The notes under the pieces: generated by a model
The model's database searches: none
What the model was told of the DNA's origin: nothing
What the model saw: only the letters and a program-made list of their open reading frames with translations
Assembly (NCBI RefSeq): GCF_024347055.1
Contig: NZ_AP024896.1
Location: 1,736,001 to 1,800,000, forward strand
Reading direction: 5' to 3'
DNA from: Vibrio porteresiae DSM 19223
GTDB taxonomy: Bacteria; Pseudomonadota; Gammaproteobacteria; Enterobacterales; Vibrionaceae
DNA length: 64,000 nt
Shown: one piece after another, positions 1 through 7,310 of the stretch
Numbering within the stretch: position 1 is the first letter of the stretch
Layout of the letters: the number at the start of each line of letters is the position of its first letter
Program-made: the position numbers and the translations under genes

Positions 1-734
1 TGACGCCAATCGCCCTCTTTAATCAATCGTTCAAGCAATGGTGCTTTTTTCTTCACATCAGTGGTGTAAATACACTGTTCAACGGTTTTTGCCGTTGAGT
101 TAGGTGGAGTCACCGAAATTTCGATTGGATTGTTGACCAAGCCTTTTGCTAACTCACGAATTTCATCAGAGAAGGTCGCAGAGAAAAGTAGGTTTTGGCG
201 CTGTTTTGGTAGCAAAGCTAAAATTTTACGAATATCGCGAATGAAGCCCATATCTAACATACGGTCTGCTTCATCCAATACCAACACTTCAAGTTGATCG
301 AATTTCACTGCATTTTGGTTATAAAGGTCGAGCAAACGCCCCGGAGTTGCCACCAGCACATCCACACCTTTACTTAAACGCAGCATCTGCGGGTTAATTT
401 TTACGCCACCAAACACCACTGCACTACTCAAACGCACGTAACGACTATAAGTGAATACGCTCTCTTGCACTTGAGCTGCAAGCTCACGAGTTGGGGTGAG
501 AATTAAAGCGCGAACCTGATTACCACGTACTTTGGGGCCATCAGCCAAACGCTCTAAGATCGGCAGCGTAAAACCTGCAGTCTTACCCGTGCCAGTCTGT
601 GCTGCTGCCATCACATCTTTGCCCTCCAATACTGCTGGAATGGCTTGCGCCTGAATTGGAGATGGTGTGGTGTATCCTTTTTCTTCAATTGCTTTAAGGA
701 TTGGAGCAGAAAGACCTAGCGAGGTAAAACCCAT
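1..734 (-). CDS. DEAD-box ATP-dependent RNA helicase, RhlE-like, C-terminus cut by window edge
   Basis: ATP-driven unwinding or remodelling of RNA duplexes in the cytoplasm, in ribosome assembly or RNA decay. I translated 244 codons: a Q-motif region with TPSPIQAQ (about residues 23-30), Walker A AQTGTGKT (45-52), PTREL (81-85), ATPGR (about 129-133), DEAD (154-157) and SAT (185-187). The second RecA-like domain starts near residue 216 and runs off the window. The compact N-terminus (MGFTSLGLSAPIL) and the TPSPIQ sequence resemble RhlE. The start is preceded by a weak GAGAA. It is transcribed away from the PTH2-like gene. DEAD-box family is certain; RhlE subfamily is likely but the diagnostic C-terminus is missing. 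Confidence 0.93.
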   Translation of the reverse strand, partial: MGFTSLGLSAPILKAIEEKGYTTPSPIQAQAIPAVLEGKDVMAAAQTGTGKTAGFTLPILERLADGPKVRGNQVRALILTPTRELAAQVQESVFTYSRYVRLSSAVVFGGVKINPQMLRLSKGVDVLVATPGRLLDLYNQNAVKFDQLEVLVLDEADRMLDMGFIRDIRKILALLPKQRQNLLFSATFSDEIRELAKGLVNNPIEISVTPPNSTAKTVEQCIYTTDVKKKAPLLERLIKEGDWR

Positions 735-1022
735 ATTGATTCTCGATTAACTATAATAAAAACGCCGCACCTATTTTATCGGTACGAAAAGTGCGACATT
801 CTGAGGCTTTCGCGCGGTACTCGCAACCGTTAATTACAAATCTGTAGCACTACAGGGAAAAACGTCCCCCCACTTTTGTTAAATCACCAAGTTCTCTTGT
901 TAATAATCTCATCAGAAAAGGTTTTACAGTACCCTATTCGCAGACAAACTAGGCGCAAAATTTAATTTGAATATGAATGTGTTACCTCTTACCATCGGCA
1001 AATAATGTGTGCAGAGGTGAGT

Positions 1023-1793
1023 ATGGTTAATACAGTGAAAGAAGAATGGCAAGAAGATGAACTCGTGCTTTATCTGGCTGACGATATTGGCATGACGTTA
1101 GGCAAAGCCATCGCACAAGTTGCCCATGCGGTCGGCGCTGCTTGGTTAGCCAGAATGGCAATCACCGCAGAAAATGACGGCCAAGTGCAACTTTCTTTAA
1201 CGCCAGCAGCTCACCTAGCCTTCGCGAACCAGCAAGCAATGCTGCCGCACATTGTTCCTTGTGCCAGTGAGTTACTGCCAGAAGAAAACCTCGATTTCAT
1301 CGAGATCATTGATGCTGGCAAAACCTTGTTCTCAGAGCCAACCAAAACCTGTGTAGCCTATTCTCCTTTGTTAGGCGAAGCGCTAACTCCTGAGCATAGG
1401 CTCCCGTTCAATGATGAGCTGATTGAATACAAACAAGCGTTTTTTGTTAATCGCAAAACCTGCGCTGAACTTGCTATTGCCGACCATGATTTGATCGCCG
1501 CACTTGCCTCAGCCAGTCTTGCCATCATTCTTGCTGATATGAACGATGGTGAACTGACCTTAGCTAAGCACAGCGCCCTATACCAGTGGATCACCTCCTC
1601 TTTTGGTAAAACCGTGGTCGGCACCAAAAAAGTCGGTAAGTTTCTTGAAGTACGCCAATTGCTTGCCACCTCAGGTATTCGCTTTCAAGAAGTCCATTAC
1701 CAAGAGCAATTAATTGGCCTTTGCAGTGAACCGATTGCCGCAGATAAGATTCATCAGTTCACCAAGTACAAGACGTTTAATTTGCTGGGTTAG
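1023..1793 (+). CDS. Peptidyl-tRNA hydrolase 2-like protein with two PTH2-type repeats
   Basis: The N-terminal half carries the PTH2 signature: a beta strand, then GMTLGKAIAQVAHAVGAA (family form GMSKGKIAAQCAHA), and later IEIIDAGKTLFSEPTKTCVA, matching the family's IRDAGRTQIAPGTPTVLA. The C-terminal half looks like a second, more diverged copy: a strand FFVNRK, a helix IAALASASLAIIL, and a TKKVGKFLEVRQLL segment. PTH2 proteins release peptides from stalled peptidyl-tRNA in archaea and eukaryotes; bacterial relatives are mostly uncharacterised. The ATG used here has GAGG five bases upstream; an in-frame ATG at 1005 would add six residues but has no ribosome binding site. Enzymatic activity is inferred only. 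Confidence 0.7.
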   Translation: MVNTVKEEWQEDELVLYLADDIGMTLGKAIAQVAHAVGAAWLARMAITAENDGQVQLSLTPAAHLAFANQQAMLPHIVPCASELLPEENLDFIEIIDAGKTLFSEPTKTCVAYSPLLGEALTPEHRLPFNDELIEYKQAFFVNRKTCAELAIADHDLIAALASASLAIILADMNDGELTLAKHSALYQWITSSFGKTVVGTKKVGKFLEVRQLLATSGIRFQEVHYQEQLIGLCSEPIAADKIHQFTKYKTFNLLG

Positions 1794-1807
1794 TCTTCTT
1801 AATCCGC

Positions 1808-2716
1808 TTAACATGCCGATAAGTTGCTGTTTTCGAAATCCTTGACCGCGAAATCAATCAGTGTTCGAACTTTCTTCGGTATCACCTTGCCGTTAAGGTA
1901 AACCGCACAAAGAGGGAACGTTTTCATTGTGTAGTCAGGAAGCAGACGTACCAATTTCCCATTTTCGCCATCGCGATATTTTTGCAACACAAAGCTTGGG
2001 CAAAGCGCAATACCTAGCCCATTTTGAGCCCAATCTTTGGCAATCCGAGCATTATTGACGGTAAAGTTTCGCGATGGATGGAACACAAACTCCTTCCCAT
2101 CTTTGCAAAATACCCAGCGATTAGCTTCACGCATATTGGTATCTTGAATACAGATATGGTTTGCCAACTCTTCTGGAGTGTGGGGTTCGCCATATTGTGC
2201 CACATAGTCCTGACCTGCAATCAACACGCTGGTGATTGAGCCCAGTTTTCGCGCTTTGAGCGTATTGAGATCGGGCGAACCGATACGAAAGGCGATATCG
2301 ACGCCCTCTGCCGCCAAATCCACATGAGTGTCGCTTAAACGCAAATCGATCGAAAGATTGGGATGCAGTGCGGCAAAGCGACTTAACATCTCATTGATGT
2401 ACATTTCGCCAAAGGTAACCGGAGCAGATATTCGCAATAGACCAGTCAATCCCTTCGCATCTTCTGAAACACACCCTAACAGATCATCTAATTCCGCCAA
2501 TAGTGCTGGAGCTCGCGCCAGCAACTCTTCTCCTTGCGGGGTTAATCCCACCTGACGAGTCGTGCGCTGTAATAATCGAGCGCCAATTTTATCTTCTAGC
2601 TGGGCAACGTATTTGGAGGTTAAGCGGTTTGATATACCTAACCGATTGGCCGCATCGGTAAACGACCCCGTTTGCGCGGTAATAACGAACGCTTTTAATC
2701 CATCAACCAGATCCAT
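1808..2716 (-). CDS. LysR-family transcriptional regulator
   Basis: Typical LysR protein of about 302 residues: an N-terminal winged helix-turn-helix (about residues 3-60, with FTDAANRLGISNRLTSKYVAQLE) followed by a periplasmic-binding-protein-like effector domain (SAPVTFGEMYI onwards). The ATG chosen has GGAGG five bases upstream; the longer reading would need a TTG inside that same Shine-Dalgarno stretch. It is divergent from the Rossmann-fold oxidoreductase gene, 137 bp away, which is its most likely target, the usual LysR arrangement. The inducer is unknown. Similar to the CrgA/YafC/DsdC-like group that often neighbours oxidoreductases; no closer assignment is possible by eye. Confidence 0.9.
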   Translation of the reverse strand: MDLVDGLKAFVITAQTGSFTDAANRLGISNRLTSKYVAQLEDKIGARLLQRTTRQVGLTPQGEELLARAPALLAELDDLLGCVSEDAKGLTGLLRISAPVTFGEMYINEMLSRFAALHPNLSIDLRLSDTHVDLAAEGVDIAFRIGSPDLNTLKARKLGSITSVLIAGQDYVAQYGEPHTPEELANHICIQDTNMREANRWVFCKDGKEFVFHPSRNFTVNNARIAKDWAQNGLGIALCPSFVLQKYRDGENGKLVRLLPDYTMKTFPLCAVYLNGKVIPKKVRTLIDFAVKDFENSNLSAC

Positions 2717-2853
2717 CCCGACCTCCAATTAAGAACAAAATATAGAAATTCATTCTACATAGTCTCCATTGTGTTGAAAAGCAGCGAGAGCAATACTGTC
2801 ACCACAGCGAAACAACATCGCACCTAAATAAACAAGAAAATGGAGAATACATT

Positions 2854-3483
2854 ATGAATATCGCAATCATTGGTTCAGGTAACATCGGTTCTGGTCTAGC
2901 TCTTACTTTTGGTCAAACAACCTATAACGTCACTATCGCCTCTCGTCATCAAGCATCAGCTCAAGGTGTTGCAGACAAACTGGCGAAAGCCAACGTGACA
3001 GCAGCAAGTATCGCAGATGCGGTTAAAGGCGCAGATGTGGTATTCATCGCCACTCCTTATGACGCAGTTGCTTCTTTGGCACAAGCGGCTGACTTTACTA
3101 ACAAAGTGGTGGTCGACGTCACTAACCCAGTGAAAGCCGATTTCTCCGGTTTGAGCATTGGCTTTGACACCTCAGCAGCAGAAGAAATTCAAAAACTACT
3201 GCCACAAGCCTCTGTTTTGAAAGGGTTCAATACCGTGTTTGCTCAAGTATATGAACAAGGTTTGGAATTTGAAGGTCGTAAAGCACAAACCTTTATCGCT
3301 GGCGACAATGAAAGTGCCAAACAAGCGGTACTCACTTTAGCTAACGAAGCTGGGTTTGATGCGGTAGATGCTGGCGCATTGACCAACGCACGCTACCTTG
3401 AACCATTGGCTTACATGAACATTCACTTTGGATACATGCTTGGCAAAGGAACACAAATCATCCCTGCATGGTTATCTCGCTAA
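2854..3483 (+). CDS. NADP oxidoreductase, coenzyme F420-dependent-like family
   Basis: A 209-residue Rossmann-fold protein with the dinucleotide-binding glycine motif IIGSGNIGSGLA at residues 4-15 and a basic residue (ASRHQAS) after strand 2 that favours NADP(H). The rest, including VVVDVTNPV and LPQASVLKGFNTVFA, is typical of the family called NADPH-dependent F420 reductase. Vibrios do not make F420, so the real acceptor is probably another small molecule or flavin; that is inference. GGAGAA lies eight bases before the ATG. A strong hairpin follows the stop. The divergent LysR gene upstream is the likely regulator. Confidence 0.85.
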   Translation: MNIAIIGSGNIGSGLALTFGQTTYNVTIASRHQASAQGVADKLAKANVTAASIADAVKGADVVFIATPYDAVASLAQAADFTNKVVVDVTNPVKADFSGLSIGFDTSAAEEIQKLLPQASVLKGFNTVFAQVYEQGLEFEGRKAQTFIAGDNESAKQAVLTLANEAGFDAVDAGALTNARYLEPLAYMNIHFGYMLGKGTQIIPAWLSR

Positions 3484-3501
3484 ACCTGATGCTCATCATG
3501 C

Positions 3502-3540
3502 AAAAACAACCAAGGCCCGATTGGGCCTTGGTTGTTTTTT
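3502..3540. terminator. Bidirectional rho-independent terminator
   Basis: A 17-base stem whose centre is CAAGGCCC-GATT-GGGCCTTG, flanked by A-run and T-run, between two convergent genes. Usable from both sides; the stop codon of the MocR gene on the minus strand touches its edge. Confidence 0.9.
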
Positions 3541-4892
3541 TAAAAAGGAAAGACCGTCTCTGCGGGTTTTGCCAGTAGCTCGGCCAAAATCGTTAAGCTT
3601 TTCTTTAATCCCTCTTCGGTAGCGACTGCCATCAGAGACAAACGCACATGATGATCACGTGACTCTTGCGCATGGAAATAGCTCCCGCTGCTGATCAGCA
3701 CATCGCGACTTTTTGCTTCCATCACAAATCGGTCTTGTTGCCACCCTTGCGGTAACGGTAACCACAAGTGATAACCTTGAGAAACAGACGAAGTCGCCGC
3801 TTCTGCCGTTGGCAAAATATCGTGTGCGATACGTTGGCGTTTTTGGGCGATCTCTTTTTGTTTTTGCGCCAGTGCAAAGGCTTCGCCTGATTCGATCAAT
3901 AAGGAGGATGCTGCGTAATTGATCGGTGATGAAAGCCAAATATTAGTGCGAATATGTGCTTCGATATGAGCAAGTTGACTGCTCGGCACTTTAACAAAAC
4001 CACAGCGCAGTGCAGGGCTGATCGCCTTCGATAAGCTGGTGATATGGAAACCATACTCTGGAACAAAGTTGGTGATTGCTGGGATCGGTTCTTCATTTAA
4101 AAAGCCATAAATGTCATCTTCAACTAACCACACTTTGTGGCGAGCGATAACCTGTGCGATTTGCTCGCGACGCTCTACCGGCATAGTAATTCCTGTCGGA
4201 TTTTGATGCGATGGAACAATGACAACTAAGCTCGGTTTATACTGATCAACCACCTCTGTTAGTCCAGAGACAGTCACGCCTTGCTGATCCATCGGAAGCC
4301 CCACCACATGACGATCCGCAAGTTTGGCTATCGCCATGATTCCCGGATAAGTCACCTCTTCCACTGCAATTGTATCGCCAGGTTTAGTTAGGGCATGAAT
4401 CAAAAGCGATAAGCCGTGTTGAGCGCCATCGACCAACAAGGTATTTTCCGCACAGCCGCCAACTAAACCATATTGCTTAGCCCAAGCCACGCCCGCCATA
4501 CGATGGCGAGCCAAACCTGAATGTTCAGTGTATCCCATCAAATCTAGTGGCAACGTCTGTGTGGCCTGTTGAAATGCACGGCTTAAGGGAGCAACGTTGT
4601 AATGTAAGCAAGGCTGCAAGATCGAGAGGTTATAACTGCCGTCCTCCTCGGTAGGATGAATCACATCGCTAAGAGAACCCGTTGAGCACACAAACGTGCC
4701 ACGACCAACATGAGATGCGATTCGCTGCTTTTCGGTCAGCAGTTGATACGCTTTTGCGACGGTGGCAGGCGTGGTGTCTAACTCCAAAGCCAATTGGCGA
4801 TGGGTGGGCAGCTTGGTATCAACTGGATAGTGGCCATTATCAATACGTTGCTCGATGACTCGCGCGATTTGTCTGTACTTGGTCTCGCTCAC
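3540..4892 (-). CDS. MocR/PdxR-type regulator: GntR winged helix fused to class I aminotransferase domain
   Basis: A 450-residue fusion. The N-terminal GntR winged helix (about residues 4-72) includes LPTHRQLALELDTTPATVAKAY and the wing GRGTFVC. It is followed by a fold-type I aminotransferase domain with ALTKPGDTIAVEE, VPSHQNPTGITMP and the likely PLP lysine K289 in SLSKAISPALRCGF. MocR proteins bind DNA and use PLP or an amino-compound aldimine as signal. The start is GTG with GGAG eight bases upstream. It is divergent from a 3-hydroxyisobutyrate-dehydrogenase-like gene, with two matching operator-like motifs between them, so that gene and its own gene are the likely targets. Confidence 0.92.
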   Translation of the reverse strand: MSETKYRQIARVIEQRIDNGHYPVDTKLPTHRQLALELDTTPATVAKAYQLLTEKQRIASHVGRGTFVCSTGSLSDVIHPTEEDGSYNLSILQPCLHYNVAPLSRAFQQATQTLPLDLMGYTEHSGLARHRMAGVAWAKQYGLVGGCAENTLLVDGAQHGLSLLIHALTKPGDTIAVEEVTYPGIMAIAKLADRHVVGLPMDQQGVTVSGLTEVVDQYKPSLVVIVPSHQNPTGITMPVERREQIAQVIARHKVWLVEDDIYGFLNEEPIPAITNFVPEYGFHITSLSKAISPALRCGFVKVPSSQLAHIEAHIRTNIWLSSPINYAASSLLIESGEAFALAQKQKEIAQKRQRIAHDILPTAEAATSSVSQGYHLWLPLPQGWQQDRFVMEAKSRDVLISSGSYFHAQESRDHHVRLSLMAVATEEGLKKSLTILAELLAKPAETVFPF

Positions 4893-4980
4893 AGCGCCTA
4901 CTCCAATAACTCTTTAAGGTGTTCTTTTGCTTCCTAGTGTATGAGCAAAAACGCCAAATTGAAATAATCAATTTTTATTA

Positions 4981-4994
4981 TTGACATATGTCAA
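4981..4994. promoter_or_regulatory. Operator-like palindrome, copy 1 (TTGACATATGTCAA)
   Basis: A perfect 14-bp palindrome 87 bp upstream of the MocR-type gene. A 12/14 match recurs 103 bp away, next to the start of the divergent dehydrogenase gene. Probable binding sites of the MocR regulator; this is inferred from position and repetition only. Confidence 0.5.
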
Positions 4995-5083
4995 TCAACA
5001 GGAATATCGTAATAGCACGCTAACCACACAATTTGATGGTTTTATTCTGCATTTTCAATCCATTATTGGTAAGAAACCTCAAA

Positions 5084-5097
5084 TTGACATAGGTTAA
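5084..5097. promoter_or_regulatory. Operator-like motif, copy 2 (TTGACATAGGTTAA)
   Basis: Matches copy 1 at 12 of 14 positions and sits about 30 bp before the ATG of the dehydrogenase-like gene, where a bound protein would affect initiation. The first six bases also look like a -35 hexamer, so the motif could double as promoter sequence. Confidence 0.45.
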
Positions 5098-5126
5098 TTA
5101 AGTCAATTCAATAAAGGAATACACAC

Positions 5127-5996
5127 ATGACTATACACAACGTCGCATTTATTGGTCTTGGAGTAATGGGTTACCCAATGGCTGGTCATTTGTCTAAAGC
5201 TGGATTTCATACCCAAGTGTATAACCGTACGTCAGCCAAAGCAGAACAATGGGAACAAGAGTATTCAGGCTCTTACCATGTAACGCCTTTTGCGGCAGCC
5301 CAAGGCGCTCAAGTCGTTGCTATGTGTGTCGGTAACGATAACGACGTGCGTAGCGTTGTGTATGGGGAAGAAGGGGTCTTAGCTGCAATGGAGGCAGGCT
5401 CGATTCTCATCGACCATACCACCACTTCAGCAGAGCTAGCTGAAGAGCTTGCCAAAGCCTGTCATGAAAAAGGTGTGCATTTCATTGATGCCCCGGTATC
5501 CGGTGGTCAAGCGGGCGCTGTTAATGGCGTATTAACCGTGATGTGTGGCGGTGAACAAAACACATTTGAACAAGCGCTACCAGTAATGAACAGTTATGCC
5601 AAACAAGTCACTCTAATGGGCGTTAATGGCCAAGGCCAACGTTGTAAAATGGTGAACCAAATTTGTATTGCCGGTGTTTTACAAGGTCTTAGCGAAGCTC
5701 TGCTTCTTGCGCAAAAAGCCGATCTCAACATCGAGCAAGTGAAAGATGTGCTTAAATTGGGCGCGGCGGGTTCATGGCAAATGGAAAACCGCGCCGTCAC
5801 TATGGCGCAAGACAAATTCGATTTTGGTTTTGCCATTGATTGGATGCGTAAAGATCTCGGCATTTGTCTTGACGAAGCCAAACGTAACGGACTGACTCTG
5901 CCAATGACAGAAGAGGTGGATCAGCGTTATGCTCAGCTCCAAGAAAAAGGTCTTGGTCGTATGGATACATCAGTACTGATTAAATCCTACCAATAA
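5127..5996 (+). CDS. NAD(P)-dependent beta-hydroxyacid dehydrogenase (3-hydroxyisobutyrate / tartronate semialdehyde reductase family)
   Basis: A 289-residue beta-hydroxyacid dehydrogenase. It has the N-terminal Rossmann motif IGLGVMGYPMAGHL (about residues 9-22), NRTSAKAEQ after strand 2 (suggesting NADP), the substrate motif DAPVSGGQAGA (near residue 120) and the catalytic lysine K174 in GQRCKMVNQ, followed by the all-helical C-terminal domain. Such enzymes oxidise or reduce short beta-hydroxyacids or semialdehydes. The exact substrate cannot be told. AAGGA lies nine bases before the ATG. It is divergent from the MocR-type gene, the likely controller, and followed by a hairpin terminator. 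Confidence 0.9.
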   Translation: MTIHNVAFIGLGVMGYPMAGHLSKAGFHTQVYNRTSAKAEQWEQEYSGSYHVTPFAAAQGAQVVAMCVGNDNDVRSVVYGEEGVLAAMEAGSILIDHTTTSAELAEELAKACHEKGVHFIDAPVSGGQAGAVNGVLTVMCGGEQNTFEQALPVMNSYAKQVTLMGVNGQGQRCKMVNQICIAGVLQGLSEALLLAQKADLNIEQVKDVLKLGAAGSWQMENRAVTMAQDKFDFGFAIDWMRKDLGICLDEAKRNGLTLPMTEEVDQRYAQLQEKGLGRMDTSVLIKSYQ

Positions 5997-6020
5997 CACT
6001 TATCCAATAAGACAAAGAAT

Positions 6021-6057
6021 AAAGCGGCGACCAATGGTCACCGCTTTGTTGTTTTTT
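6021..6057 (+). terminator. Rho-independent terminator after the dehydrogenase gene
   Basis: Stem AAAGCGG/CCGCTTT with an inner GACC/GGTC stem and a following GTTGTTTTTT run, 25 bp after the stop codon. Confidence 0.85.
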
Positions 6058-6061
6058 GGCC

Positions 6062-6751
6062 TTACGCCTTTTTACTTGTCTTAAAAGGACGAACAAAACG
6101 CAGCGCTAACAAACCTAGACCCAATATCAATAATGATGATGGCTCTGGGACATTTGTGGTCGTCACCGTCGTCAAATCAGATGATGACGTCGTCGTTACA
6201 CCAATGGCATCGGTACTGACATTCAGTACAAAGGAGTTGTCGATATGACCGTAAGCGATCAAGTTGGCGTAAAAGTTACGCGCAAATGAACCCAACACTA
6301 GGATGTAATCACCCACGCTAAGGCTAACGCCGAACTCTTCCAGCAAAAAGCTATCATCATCAGCGCCCGGAGAGGCACAGCTCACAGCTGATGAATCAAA
6401 GTCATAACAGCCATCATCGACATAAATGCCGGACCAAATCAAAGCACCACTAACGCTGTAGAGTGTCAATGTCGAATCAAACGAATTGTCGACATCAAAC
6501 CACCAGTTACTGCCTTCCACTGTATTAGTGAAACTATAGTAATCATAAAAATTATCACGATTGCCTGAGACAGAAACCCAAGACCAACCGATATCCGAAC
6601 CAATGATGCCCTCTTCAGCACCCGTGGAGAAATAACTGTCTAAATCCAGTGCTTTTTTCTCGCTGTTGTTGCTATGCACATCAGAGATAAACGTTGCACT
6701 AGTAAATGGTGAGACTAAAGTTAACAACAGTAGTACGACTAACTTAACCAT
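6062..6751 (-). CDS. Exported PEP-CTERM sorting-domain protein
   Basis: A 229-residue secreted protein. An N-terminal signal peptide (about residues 1-19, MVKLVVLLLLTLVSPFTSA) is followed by an acidic, aromatic-rich body with paired Cys residues, resembling the DVUA0089-type exported domain. The C-terminus is a classic PEP-CTERM signal: VPEPSSLLIL, a short hydrophobic helix, then the basic tail RPFKTSKKA. These signals are cleaved and processed by an exosortase (EpsH family) in species that make exopolysaccharide. No exosortase gene lies in this window. The gene stands alone; an inverted repeat lies about 95 bp upstream. Confidence 0.82.
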   Translation of the reverse strand: MVKLVVLLLLTLVSPFTSATFISDVHSNNSEKKALDLDSYFSTGAEEGIIGSDIGWSWVSVSGNRDNFYDYYSFTNTVEGSNWWFDVDNSFDSTLTLYSVSGALIWSGIYVDDGCYDFDSSAVSCASPGADDDSFLLEEFGVSLSVGDYILVLGSFARNFYANLIAYGHIDNSFVLNVSTDAIGVTTTSSSDLTTVTTTNVPEPSSLLILGLGLLALRFVRPFKTSKKA

Positions 6752-7310
6752 TCATATTGCCTGCTATACAAGTAAGGAGCTTTCAAATATGCCAAAAGTG
6801 TGCCAACAATTAACCATATGTATTTATTGAAATTTTAGCACTGTCTTTTACAGTTTCTCTATAACTGTAAAAAAATCAGACACTCGTAATATTGCTCTCT
6901 CATAGATATCCCATCCAAACCGCCGACAAAATCACACCTAATAGATGAATAACTTGCCCCCGAGTCGAAAACCAGACTAATCCCTATGGCATTTGAACCT
7001 TAACGCAATATGACCATCGTTTAACACTCCCGATAGATATGGTGTAAAGTTTTCAGACAAATTCGCACAAGAACAGTATAAAAACTTGTCAGAACGATAA
7101 GACTTGAAATACTAAGAGACGATAGAACTAAGGTTAAAAATAGCTAATAATCATCAAGTTAATCTCTATGAAGATGGTCTTATTCAGCGCTAAAGTTATT
7201 ACTGCAGATGTAAAATTATCTGACAGATAAATCAGCAATCTGAAATCCAAATCAAACGAATGAATAATTCTGATAAACTCCACTAATCAGATAATTAGGA
7301 GAATATCTTC
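6752..7310. other. 559-bp AT-rich intergenic region
   Basis: It separates the PEP-CTERM gene from the amidohydrolase gene, which are divergent. Apart from the inverted repeat noted separately and the AGGAGA ribosome binding site of the amidohydrolase, I see no convincing reading frame, hairpin terminator or tRNA. Both promoters must lie here. Confidence 0.5.
6846..6872. promoter_or_regulatory. Inverted repeat TTTTACAGTT-N7-AACTGTAAAA
   Basis: Perfect 10-base arms around a 7-base spacer, 95 bp upstream of the PEP-CTERM gene. The minus-strand transcript would not need a terminator here, so an operator is more likely; the binding protein is unknown. Confidence 0.4.
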
